Of a stretch of 56,162 nucleotides of DNA, positions 40,274 to 47,792 are shown piece after piece. The notes below the pieces were generated by a model. It was not told the origin of the DNA, ran no database searches, and saw nothing but the letters and a program-made list of their open reading frames with translations. This stretch comes from an uncultured Muribaculaceae bacterium. GTDB taxonomy: Bacteria > Bacteroidota > Bacteroidia > Bacteroidales > Muribaculaceae. A program made the translations under genes and the position numbers. Position 1 is the first letter of the stretch, and each line of letters opens with the position of its first letter. Location: assembly GCA_910584545.1 (NCBI GenBank), contig CAJUBC010000009.1, positions 1 through 56,162 of the forward strand, read 5' to 3'.

Positions 40274-40351
40274 GCGCACTCCCGAACCCCTCTGAAAATC
40301 ACCGAGTTTGCCCAAATAAGAAAAAATATGTAAATTTGCCAAACCGAAAAC

Positions 40352-40398
40352 CTTGAAAAGGTGCGAAAAACGCAATTTGTTAATCTTGAAAAGGTGTA
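40352..40398 (+). repeat. CTTGAAAAGGTG(TA) direct repeats, right pair
   Basis: Copies at 40352-40363 (12 bases) and 40385-40398 (14 bases) match 36373-36386. The last lies about 108 bases before the small lipoprotein gene. Confidence 0.55.
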
Positions 40399-40505
40399 TT
40401 ATACTATAAGAAGAAGTGCTAATACATTGAAATCAAGGTAAGAATGAAATTTATAGATAATTGTTGTAACTTGACAAACTGTAGTGGTTTTGTAGAAAAT
40501 CAGCA

Positions 40506-40904
40506 ATGACAATGAGCAGATATTTATACACTTTATTATTTATTCCTCTAATTTTTGTTCTCGGATGTGCAAGGGATGATGAGCCTAATGACATGTCATC
40601 TAATGCCGAATATTACGTAAAATATGAAGCAATAGTGGAGTCCGTTTATATAGGTAATAGCATAAAGTATACCGTCAACACAGATAAAGGTTTATATACA
40701 TTTACGACTGGAAAAACCTTTTCGCAAACATTCGGACCTTTTAACAAAGGATTTCGCGCCTCAATAACAGCCGATGCAAGCAGTTGGAATCAAGCAAAAT
40801 GTGATGTGAGAATATATGTTTGTAGAGGGAGTGAGCCTTTTGCTCTTAAAGCAAATAATTATGGAGATAAGAAAGCGTCTGTGTCTTATACAATAGATTA
40901 TTAG
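40506..40904 (+). CDS. Small hypothetical lipoprotein
   Basis: The predicted product is 132 aa (or 130 from the ATG at 40512). A signal peptide ends in the lipobox FVLGC (Cys21), so it should be anchored in the envelope. The mature part, starting DDEPNDMSSN, is beta-rich with a YTFTTGKTFSQTFGPF segment and a late cysteine pair (KCDVRIYVC). No family is recognised. Its codon use is more AT-rich than that of the core genes around it, which fits the accessory setting between repeat elements. Confidence 0.65.
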   Translation: MTMSRYLYTLLFIPLIFVLGCARDDEPNDMSSNAEYYVKYEAIVESVYIGNSIKYTVNTDKGLYTFTTGKTFSQTFGPFNKGFRASITADASSWNQAKCDVRIYVCRGSEPFALKANNYGDKKASVSYTIDY

Positions 40905-40942
40905 AGTCTACAAATATAGATACGAAGGTAATGTTCGTTGTC

Positions 40943-41062
40943 CCTCGATGCGGAGCATCGGGTTTCCTTAGCTTTACGGCGTTCGCGCAGCCGGACTCAG
41001 GGGAGGTGTCGGCAATGTGCGCGGTCGCGAAGCTATGGAACCCCAACGCTCCGCGTTGAGGG
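40943..41062. repeat. REP-like inverted repeat element (family R2, copy A)
   Basis: The left arm (40943-40979) and right arm (41023-41062) are imperfect reverse complements. Both contain the shared words GCGGAGC(A/G)T and TTCC(A/T)TAGCTT. A 43-base spacer separates them. The right arm carries GGTCGCGAAGCTATGGAA, whose complement recurs at 55830-55847. It lies between the lipoprotein and antitoxin genes. Confidence 0.6.
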
Positions 41063-41121
41063 CTGCCTGGTCCGAAGAACTAAATTTGTTATATATTTGT
41101 ACTCAATTAATAAACTATCCT

Positions 41122-41274
41122 ATGGCAAGACACATAAAAGAAACTCCAATTCTTTTCGGCAGTGATGCCCGTCGATTCGAAGAGCGTATGCAAAATCCTC
41201 CGAAGGTTTCCTCGGAAAAACGTGCGCAAATCAGGCGTTCCTATGAAACCGTCATAAAAATGATGGTCAACTGA
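41122..41274 (+). CDS. Antitoxin-like small protein of a GNAT toxin-antitoxin pair
   Basis: This 50-aa protein begins MARHIKETPILFGSDARRFE and ends RAQIRRSYETVIKMMVN. I recognise the layout as the short gene found directly ahead of a GNAT acetyltransferase toxin in Bacteroidales. The longer frame starting at 41017 is not used because it runs through the REP-like element. TATATTTG at 41092-41099 may be its -7 box. The partner gene downstream is broken, so this could be an orphan antitoxin that protects against related toxins elsewhere. Confidence 0.65.
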   Translation: MARHIKETPILFGSDARRFEERMQNPPKVSSEKRAQIRRSYETVIKMMVN

Positions 41275-41302
41275 TTAGGGCGCGAGAGGAATTTCAGAAT
41301 AA

Positions 41303-41681
41303 ATGCAAAGTTCGTCGCCTTAACATCGGCGATACTGTCATAACGTTTGATTGTAATGATGAGGATTTAAACGATTTTTTGTTGAATGAAGCAAATCTTT
41401 ATCGTAATGCTTTATTGTCAGTGACTTATGTTGTGGAAGACAGGGATACAGATGAAGTGTTGGCATATTTCAGCCTATCAAACGACAAGATCTCAATCTC
41501 TGACTTCGAAAGCAAAACGGAGTTTAACCGGTTTCGAAAGCACAAATTTGTTAATGAGAAAAGATTGCGCAGTTATCCGGCAATAAAGATTGGAAGATTA
41601 GCAATTGCAAAACCCGCGCAGCATCAATCAATAGGAACATAGCTTCTTGAATTTATTGAGGATTATTTTATCATAGACAAT
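41303..41681 (+). pseudogene. Broken GNAT acetyltransferase toxin gene
   Basis: Translating the conserved frame gives VRRLNIGDTVITFDCNDEDL, then LYRNALLSVTYVVEDRDTDE, FESKTEFNRFRKHKFVNEKR and IKIGRLAIAKPAQHQSIG, as in GNAT toxins of about 180 aa. Three lesions are seen: the ATG at 41303 is one base out of frame (ATGCAAAGTT); an in-frame TAG at 41640-41642 interrupts IGT-LLEFIEDYF; and after about 41681 the remaining roughly 50 residues are missing. A TTG at 41379 would give only an 87-aa fragment. Confidence 0.75.
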
Positions 41682-41702
41682 ACATTGCCAATTTTTCAGC
41701 AC

Positions 41703-41740
41703 AATCGGCTGCGACCCGCAAGGCATCGCAGCCGATTTCG
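41703..41740 (+). terminator. Terminator after the toxin remnant
   Basis: AATCGGCTGCGA (41703-41714) pairs perfectly with TCGCAGCCGATT (41726-41737); only a weak T-run follows. Confidence 0.65.
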
Positions 41741-41865
41741 TATTGGTACAATGATTTGTCAAAACCTCATAATTATGTGGCGACCCTCTCCTCGTCCAGC
41801 TAAAAGTTTTCCCGGAGTTCTATAACATGTTTTACAACATGTTTGCTGATTTTTAACCTTTTGGA

Positions 41866-41897
41866 TTTGGCTAATTGGGATATTAGCAGTACCTTTG
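41866..41897 (+). promoter_or_regulatory. Promoter with no protein gene downstream
   Basis: TTTG at 41866-41869, a 20-base spacer and TACCTTTG at 41890-41897 fit the consensus fully. The next plus-strand element is the terminator hairpin at 41951-41988. Confidence 0.65.
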
Positions 41898-41902
41898 CAA
41901 AA

Positions 41903-41988
41903 CCTAAAACAATCTTATTTTACCTTAAGATTTTACCTGTATAAACTGATTATAAAAAGGTGTGACCGCGAGGTCACACCTTTTTATA
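41903..41988 (+). ncRNA. Candidate small RNA of about 85 nt
   Basis: Starting about 6 bases after the -7 box, the RNA would contain a first hairpin (AATCTTA 41911-41917 with TAAGATT 41926-41932) and a 17-bp terminal hairpin capped by a GCGA loop (41951-41967 with 41972-41988) ending in T5. No reading frame of useful length is present. The terminal hairpin is flanked by A5 and T5 and can also terminate the minus-strand operon ending at 42021, which is an alternative explanation for it, but not for the promoter. Confidence 0.45.
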
Positions 41989-42020
41989 CAAATATGTGTT
42001 TGTGCAATAATTACAGATAA

Positions 42021-42230
42021 TCACCGCTGTTTTCGTTCCTCCTGCTTCTTAAGCAGGATATGGAGCACTACTATCATCGCCAACTCAATCAGGGAGACGG
42101 AGACAAGACGCATCCATTCTCCTCCGCGGATAAGGTCGGCTCCGAATATGATGGTCATCGCGAGAAGATAGATGAACAGAAGACCTGGCAGCCAGATTGA
42201 CTTGCGTAGTTTCTTATTGTTTCCGGGCAT
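42021..42230 (-). CDS. Small two-helix membrane protein
   Basis: This 69-aa protein has a basic N-terminus and two hydrophobic helices (about 13-31 and 39-60), ending in KKQEERKQR, with both ends probably cytoplasmic. Its start overlaps the end of the exonuclease gene by 17 bases, which supports a real gene in that operon. No family is recognised. Confidence 0.6.
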   Translation of the reverse strand: MPGNNKKLRKSIWLPGLLFIYLLAMTIIFGADLIRGGEWMRLVSVSLIELAMIVVLHILLKKQEERKQR

Positions 42231-43053
42231 GGCGTGAGTGTCGTTTTTTAGGAGTTTTCTTTACAGGTGCCGGAGCGGCTTCGGGGGCCGGCTCCTCTGT
42301 TGGTAGCTGTTGCTGCGCCTGTTGTTGCTGCTGTCGCAGCTCCAGGGCATGGATGCGCGCTTGCTCGGCATGCTCCTCCTGAATCCTTGCGAGTTCCACA
42401 AGGTCGGTCAGATACGGCGAGCCGGCAGGGTCGAATCCCTCGGTACGGAGCCTCTCATATATTTCGATGCAAGAGAGGGCATCGAGGGCTGCGTAGTCGC
42501 ACTGGTGCGCGGTCAGTTCACTCGCCTCCCAGTTGGTGAGCCTCTGTCCCTTGGATATGCGTTTCCCGAATAGCACCGCGTAGATGCGCGAAAGGGAATT
42601 GTCGACTATTCCGAAATCCTTGACGAAGTTCTGGAGGTCGATGAAACCCTCCGGATTGAGGTCATACACTTTCCTGAGGTTACGGAAGTCATCATGGATC
42701 GAGACCCCCACCTTGAGAAGAGAGGGATTCTCAAGAATCTCCTGAATAGGTTTGGGAAGCCCGATACGGTTCAGCCGGATAAGGAAGCAGATGTCGCGTG
42801 TGGAAAGCTGGAGCAGGGCCACGTTGTAGGTGGCGCCACGCTTGAAGCTCGGTTTGGTCTCTGTGTCGAAACCGATGATATCGGCGTTACGGAGAACCTC
42901 GGCGGCTTTCCCCGCATCCTCCTCCGAATCCACCACGAAGGCTTTACCGGTATAGGCGGCAGCGGGAAGGTCAGCCAACTGCTGCTTGGAGATAGTTACT
43001 CCATAACCTTCCTGAATGTTCAGATCCTTATAATTTAGAGCACAATCCTGCAT
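42214..43053 (-). CDS. RNase D-like 3'-5' exonuclease (DEDDy)
   Basis: This 279-aa protein has the catalytic motifs GFDTETKP (Asp63, Glu65), GVSIHDDFRNL and QCDYAALDAL (Tyr and Asp), a DEDDy exonuclease of the RNase D/Werner type. There is no HRDC domain. The C-terminal 50 residues are low-complexity, rich in Gln, then Pro/Ala, then Lys/Arg/His (KKTPKKRHSRHARKQ), likely a disordered nucleic-acid-binding tail. It may act in tRNA or RNA 3' trimming, or on DNA. It follows bioD by 15 bases. Confidence 0.87.
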   Translation of the reverse strand: MQDCALNYKDLNIQEGYGVTISKQQLADLPAAAYTGKAFVVDSEEDAGKAAEVLRNADIIGFDTETKPSFKRGATYNVALLQLSTRDICFLIRLNRIGLPKPIQEILENPSLLKVGVSIHDDFRNLRKVYDLNPEGFIDLQNFVKDFGIVDNSLSRIYAVLFGKRISKGQRLTNWEASELTAHQCDYAALDALSCIEIYERLRTEGFDPAGSPYLTDLVELARIQEEHAEQARIHALELRQQQQQAQQQLPTEEPAPEAAPAPVKKTPKKRHSRHARKQ

Positions 43054-43068
43054 ATCGGCTTCTCTCGG

Positions 43069-43710
43069 TCAATGATTCGACATCTCCATGAAGAGAGTGT
43101 CCGGGAAATGGTTCCTCAGCCATCCCCTGATATAATTACGTGTATCTTCGGCAATTATTTTATCCTTGTCGAAATAGGGGTTATAGATCACCGCGAACAG
43201 ATCGATTCCGGCATCGCTGATGGCCCGGAGGGAAAGCAACGTATGGTTGATGGATCCAAGTTTGCCGTTTGTCACCAGCACGGCTGATATATTGCGCTCG
43301 CGGATATAGTCAATGGTGAGGTAGTCTCCCTTGATCGGGACCATCAGGCCACCGGCTCCTTCCACTATTACAGTGTCGTATTCGGCAAGCAGGGTCTTGG
43401 TGGCCTGGTCCACGATACCGAGGTCGATCTCTACGCCGTCAATGCGTGCGGCCAGTTCCGGCGAAGCGGGATATGACATGATGATGGGCGCTGTTATGTG
43501 CAGCAGATCGGCGGGAAGCAGACCCGTGCCCATGATCTTGCGGTGGACCTGGATGTCCTCGCTGAACTCCCTGTTGCCGGTCTGGATGAATTTCTGGGTG
43601 ATGACTTTTCGGTTGTCTGCCGCTATCTTGTTGGCGAGCCAGCCGGTGGCGTAGCTCTTGCCGGCGTCGGTGTCGGTGCCTGTTACGAATAGTTTGGAAG
43701 GCCAGTGCAT
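43069..43710 (-). CDS. bioD: Dethiobiotin synthase
   Basis: This 213-aa enzyme closes the ureido ring of dethiobiotin from diaminopelargonate, CO2 and ATP. The P-loop VTGTDTDAGKS is at 9-19 and EGAGGLMVPI marks the Mg/nucleotide region. No other biotin gene lies within the window. It heads a short operon with the exonuclease and the small membrane protein. Three AATTAGTAAT units lie immediately upstream. Confidence 0.93.
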   Translation of the reverse strand: MHWPSKLFVTGTDTDAGKSYATGWLANKIAADNRKVITQKFIQTGNREFSEDIQVHRKIMGTGLLPADLLHITAPIIMSYPASPELAARIDGVEIDLGIVDQATKTLLAEYDTVIVEGAGGLMVPIKGDYLTIDYIRERNISAVLVTNGKLGSINHTLLSLRAISDAGIDLFAVIYNPYFDKDKIIAEDTRNYIRGWLRNHFPDTLFMEMSNH

Positions 43711-43717
43711 TTTTCTT

Positions 43718-43750
43718 AATTAGTAATCGGGGGAATTAGTAATTAGTAAT
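43718..43750. repeat. Three AATTAGTAAT repeats upstream of bioD
   Basis: Copies at 43718-43727, 43734-43743 and 43741-43750 lie 7 to 40 bases ahead of the bioD start. They might be an operator or only a low-complexity repeat. Confidence 0.4.
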
Positions 43751-43787
43751 TGAGGGGAGGAGGACGATATAATGGGGATAATTTTGA

Positions 43788-43820
43788 GAAAGGAACGCCC
43801 TCATGGAGGGCATTCCTTTC
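43788..43820 (-). terminator. Terminator after glyA
   Basis: A 15-bp stem (43788-43802 with 43806-43820, one mismatch) with a 3-base loop lies 48 bases past the glyA stop; the T-run on the minus strand is short. Confidence 0.6.
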
Positions 43821-43867
43821 TTAAGAAGCTTTGTCAAAAATTGAATTCGGCAGAGCCTCTGCGGGGT

Positions 43868-45148
43868 TTACCATGCGAACATGGGGTAGGAGTTCATCAG
43901 TTCGTTGACCTCGGCGCGAACGGTTGCGATTGTCTCGGGATCATCGGCGTTGGTAAGTACGCGGTCGATGAAGTCGGCGATCGTCTCCATAAGCTGCTCG
44001 TTGGCGCCACGGGTAGTGATGGCGGCGGTACCGAAGCGGAGACCGCTGGTGAGGAACGGGCTGCGGCTGTCGTAGGGCACCATGTTCTTGTTGGCGGTGA
44101 TGTCAGCCTCCACGAGCACTCGCTCTGCCTTCTTACCGCTCATGTCGGGGAATTTGGTGCGGAGATCCACGAGCATGCAGTGGTTGTCCGTACCGTCGGA
44201 GATGATCTTATAGCCGCGGTCAATGAGGGCGTTGGCGAGCGCGTTGGCGTTCTTCTTCACCTGGATTGCATACTCTTTCCATTCGGGCTGGAGAGCCTCG
44301 CCGAAAGCGACGGCCTTGGCGGCGATGACATGCTCGAGCGGACCTCCCTGTACTCCGGGGAATACTGCGGAGTCGAGCAGGGCCGACATCTTCTTGATCT
44401 CACCCTTCGGAGTCTTCTTGCCCCAGGGATTGTCGAAGTCCTTACCCATGAGGATGAGACCGCCGCGCGGACCGCGGAGGGTCTTGTGGGTAGTGGTGGT
44501 GACGATGTGGGCGTGCTTCACAGGATTCTCGAGAAGACCTGCGGCGATGAGGCCTGCGGGGTGAGCCATGTCGACCATGAAGATGGCGCCGATCTCATCG
44601 GCGAGTTTGCGGATGCGGGCGTAGTCCCATTCGCGGCTGTATGCGCTGGCTCCGGCGATGATGAGCTTCGGACGCTCCGCGCGTGCCTTCTCCTCCATCT
44701 CCTCGTAGTTCACGCGACCGGTCTCTGCGTCTACGGTGTAACTGATCGGGTGGAACATAAGGCCCGAGAAGTTCACAGGGCTGCCGTGGCTGAGGTGACC
44801 GCCGTGGCTGAGGTCCATACCCATGAACTTGTCGCCGGGCTGGAGAACGGCCATGAACACGGCCATGTTGGCCTGTGCGCCGCTGTGGGGCTGTACGTTG
44901 GCCCACTCTGCGCCGAAGAGTTTCTTGGCGCGCTCGATGGCGAGGTTCTCGGCCTCGTCAACAACCTGGCAGCCGCCATAGTAGCGCTTCGCGGGATAAC
45001 CCTCGGCATACTTGTTGGTAAGGCATGAGCCCATGGCGCGCATCACCTCGTCGCTTACGAAGTTCTCGCTGGCGATCAGCTCGATTCCGCGACGCTGACG
45101 GAGATGTTCGCGGTCGATAATCTCAAAGATTTCGTTGTCTCTTTTCAT
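43868..45148 (-). CDS. glyA: Serine hydroxymethyltransferase
   Basis: This 426-aa PLP enzyme interconverts serine and glycine with transfer of a C1 unit to tetrahydrofolate. Seen are ELIASENFVS near the N-terminus, YAEGYPAKRYYGGC, and the PLP-lysine motif VTTTTHKTLRGPRGG. The length is standard. It lies 75 bases after nqrF on the same strand; a partial read-through from the nqr operon is possible. The consensus -7 box is not evident before its start. Confidence 0.97.
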   Translation of the reverse strand: MKRDNEIFEIIDREHLRQRRGIELIASENFVSDEVMRAMGSCLTNKYAEGYPAKRYYGGCQVVDEAENLAIERAKKLFGAEWANVQPHSGAQANMAVFMAVLQPGDKFMGMDLSHGGHLSHGSPVNFSGLMFHPISYTVDAETGRVNYEEMEEKARAERPKLIIAGASAYSREWDYARIRKLADEIGAIFMVDMAHPAGLIAAGLLENPVKHAHIVTTTTHKTLRGPRGGLILMGKDFDNPWGKKTPKGEIKKMSALLDSAVFPGVQGGPLEHVIAAKAVAFGEALQPEWKEYAIQVKKNANALANALIDRGYKIISDGTDNHCMLVDLRTKFPDMSGKKAERVLVEADITANKNMVPYDSRSPFLTSGLRFGTAAITTRGANEQLMETIADFIDRVLTNADDPETIATVRAEVNELMNSYPMFAW

Positions 45149-45223
45149 TGATATTATATTAAGGATTAGTTGATTCGTTTATATTCATCAGTGCCGGAGG
45201 AACGGAATTCCGCCGGGAGGAAG

Positions 45224-46525
45224 TTATCCTCCGAAGTTGTCGTAATGTATCGACGACGGCTCGACTCCGAGGTTGTAGAGCATGTTGTTCACCGCGTTGC
45301 TCATCGGGCCCGGACCGCACATGTAGTACTCGATATCCTCCGGAGCCTCGTGGTCCTTCAGATAGGTTTTGTACATCACGTCATGGACGAATCCGGCTGT
45401 ATACTTCACGCCGGCCGCGTCGGCCGCCGGGTCGGGACGGTCGAGGGCGAGATGGAACTTGAAGTTGGGGAAATCCTTCTCAAGCTGCAGGAAGTCCTGG
45501 AGGTAGAACACCTCGTTGAGGGCTCTCGCTCCGTAGAAGTAGCTCATCTTGCGGTCGGTGGTGTGGAGAGTCTTGGTCATCCACATGATCTGGGCGCGGA
45601 GGGGAGCCATGCCGGCGCCGCCGCCCACCCATATCATCTCCGCCTTGGAGTCGACGATGGGATGGAAATCTCCGTAGGGGCCGCTCATCATCACCTTGTC
45701 GCCCGGCTTGAGCGAGAAGATGTAGGAGGAGGCGATTCCCGCCGGTACATCCTGGAAACCTACCTGAGGCTTCGGCTTGAACGGGGGAGTGGCGATGCGG
45801 ACCGTAAGCATGATGCGGTCTCCCTCCTCGGGATAGTTGGCCATGGAGTAAGCGCGGACGGTCTCCTCGTCGTTGCGGGCGGTGAGGCCGAAAAGACCGA
45901 ATTTCTCCCATGCCGGCAGATATTCCTCGCCGATGAGGTTCTTGTCGATGTCCTTGTCGTAGCTCATCGAGTATTTCGGGATGCGGATCTGCGCGTAGCT
46001 TCCGGGGATGAAGTTCATGTGCTCTCCCTCGGGGAGGCGTACGATGAATTCCTTGATGAATGTTGCGACATTCTTGTTGGAGATAACTTCGCATTCCCAT
46101 TCCTTGACATCGAGCGCCGATTCCGACACCTTGATGTCGAGGTCGTTCTTCACTTTCACCTGGCATCCGAGGCGCCAATGGTCCTTAACCTCCTTGCGGG
46201 AGAAATGCACGGCCTCGGTGGGGAGGATCTCGCCTCCGCCCGAGAGCACCTGGACCTTGCACTGTCCGCAGCTTCCCTTGCCGCCGCATGCCGACGACAG
46301 ATGGATGCCGTTCTCGCCGAGGGTGGCGAGCAGGCTCTTGCCGGCCTGGGCATGGAGGAGTTTGCTGCCGTCGTTGATCGATATGGCCACTTCTCCCGAG
46401 TTTACCAGATAATGCTTGGCGAGAAGCAGTACCAGAGTGAGCAGAAGCACTATGGAGAGGAATATCAGCGTGGCGACAGCCACGTTATTCCATTGAATCA
46501 CATTTAATATCATTAAAGATTGCAT
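45224..46525 (-). CDS. nqrF: Na+-translocating NADH-quinone reductase subunit F
   Basis: This 433-aa subunit is the NADH entry point. One membrane helix (about 16-38) is followed by a 2Fe-2S ferredoxin domain with Cys80, Cys86, Cys89 and Cys121 (CGGKGSCGQC). The FAD/NADH reductase domain includes RAYSMANYP, GPYGDFHP and YYMCGPGPM. It passes electrons to the FMN subunits. It is the last of six subunits in order A-B-C-D-E-F; a shorter start at 46513 is also possible. Confidence 0.96.
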   Translation of the reverse strand: MQSLMILNVIQWNNVAVATLIFLSIVLLLTLVLLLAKHYLVNSGEVAISINDGSKLLHAQAGKSLLATLGENGIHLSSACGGKGSCGQCKVQVLSGGGEILPTEAVHFSRKEVKDHWRLGCQVKVKNDLDIKVSESALDVKEWECEVISNKNVATFIKEFIVRLPEGEHMNFIPGSYAQIRIPKYSMSYDKDIDKNLIGEEYLPAWEKFGLFGLTARNDEETVRAYSMANYPEEGDRIMLTVRIATPPFKPKPQVGFQDVPAGIASSYIFSLKPGDKVMMSGPYGDFHPIVDSKAEMIWVGGGAGMAPLRAQIMWMTKTLHTTDRKMSYFYGARALNEVFYLQDFLQLEKDFPNFKFHLALDRPDPAADAAGVKYTAGFVHDVMYKTYLKDHEAPEDIEYYMCGPGPMSNAVNNMLYNLGVEPSSIHYDNFGG

Positions 46526-46537
46526 GATCTTGGTCGG

Positions 46538-47152
46538 TTACAGTTTGATTCCGAGGAAACTCATGAAGGCTATGCCCATGAGTCCGGTGATTATGAAAGT
46601 GATTCCGATTCCGCGCAGGGGCTTGGGCACCTGGCTGTAGCTGAGCCGTTCGCGGATGGCGGCGAGACCGGTGATGGCGAGGAGCCATCCGATTCCGGAG
46701 CCGGCGCCGTAGACGGTGGCAGTCCAGGCGTTGTCGAACTCACGCTGCTGCATGAAGAGGACCGCGCCGAGGATAGCGCAGTTCACTGCTATCAGCGGCA
46801 GGAAGATTCCCAAAGAGTTGTAGAGAGCCGGAGCATATTTCTCGATAACCATCTCCAGGATCTGTACAAGCGCGGCGATCACCGCGATGAACATGATCAG
46901 TCCGAGGAACGATAGGTCGGTCGAGGCATATTCCTCGCCGAGCCAGCTGAGTGCTCCAGGCATGAGGATATACTGGTTGATGCACCAGGTGATGGGAAGC
47001 GAGATCATGAGCACGAAACTGACCGCCACGCCGAGACCGAATGCCGTTTTTACGTTTTTGGATACCGCCAGGAATGAGCACATTCCGAGGAAGTAGGCGA
47101 ATATCATGTTGTCGATGAAAATCGACCTGATGAACAGATTTAGATTCTCCAT
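46538..47152 (-). CDS. nqrE: Na+-translocating NADH-quinone reductase subunit E
   Basis: This 204-aa membrane subunit has six predicted helices and the paired motif regions LGMCSFLAVSKNVKTA and PLIAVNCAILGAVLFM seen in NqrE/RnfA. With NqrD it holds the intramembrane iron centre, whose cysteine ligands (MCSF and NCAI) are present. Confidence 0.95.
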   Translation of the reverse strand: MENLNLFIRSIFIDNMIFAYFLGMCSFLAVSKNVKTAFGLGVAVSFVLMISLPITWCINQYILMPGALSWLGEEYASTDLSFLGLIMFIAVIAALVQILEMVIEKYAPALYNSLGIFLPLIAVNCAILGAVLFMQQREFDNAWTATVYGAGSGIGWLLAITGLAAIRERLSYSQVPKPLRGIGITFIITGLMGIAFMSFLGIKL

Positions 47153-47171
47153 TTCTTACGATGTTTAGCGG

Positions 47172-47792
47172 TTATTCCTGAAGGTCCTTGTTGTAGCTGC
47201 GGTGTACCCAGATGATGCATGCCACCACGATGAGGGCCATCGGCGGGAGTATCATCAGGCCGTTGTTCATATATCCGGCGTCGTACCATGACTGGGGGAA
47301 TATCTGGTAACCGAGGAGCGTTCCGCTGCCGAAGAGCTCGCGGAAGAATCCCACGATTATCAGGATCACGCCGTAACCGATGCCGTTGCCTATACCGTCG
47401 AGGAACGACGGCCAGGGGCGGTTGTTGAGTGCGAATGCCTCGAGGCGTCCCATTATGATACAGTTGGTGATGATCAGTCCGATGAAGACGGAGAGGGCTT
47501 TGCTCACCTCATAGTTCCATGCCTTGAGCACCTGGTCGACTACCACCACGAGGGCGGCCACCACCACGAGCTGTACAATGATTCGGATGGACTGAGGGAT
47601 GGTGTTGCGCATCAGCGATATTATCACATTCGCCAGGGCGCACACTGCGGTCACCGAGACTGCCATAACCAGGGCAGGCTCGAGTTTCGACGTTACCGCG
47701 AGCGCCGAGCAGATTCCGAGCACCTGGACAAGAATCGGGTTGTCCTTCGATATCGGATTTATAAGCGGGAGGAATGTTTTCTTCAGATTCAT
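47172..47792 (-). CDS. nqrD: Na+-translocating NADH-quinone reductase subunit D
   Basis: This 206-aa membrane subunit is homologous to NqrE and RnfE. The cysteine-bearing motifs QVLGICSALAVT and GLIITNCIIMGRLEAFA are present. It overlaps nqrC by 4 bases, consistent with coupled translation. Confidence 0.95.
   Translation of the reverse strand: MNLKKTFLPLINPISKDNPILVQVLGICSALAVTSKLEPALVMAVSVTAVCALANVIISLMRNTIPQSIRIIVQLVVVAALVVVVDQVLKAWNYEVSKALSVFIGLIITNCIIMGRLEAFALNNRPWPSFLDGIGNGIGYGVILIIVGFFRELFGSGTLLGYQIFPQSWYDAGYMNNGLMILPPMALIVVACIIWVHRSYNKDLQE

Noticed and set aside
41017..41121. Upstream extension of the antitoxin to 85 aa
   Set aside because: The extension runs through the REP-like repeat; the ATG at 41122 begins the recognised protein.
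43772..45028. Long plus-strand frame opposite glyA
   Set aside because: It is a shadow of glyA in a GC-rich gene; the minus strand carries all catalytic motifs.
45170..46507. Long plus-strand frame opposite nqrF
   Set aside because: A shadow frame, rich in Val, His and Glu, opposite a gene with clear ferredoxin and reductase motifs.
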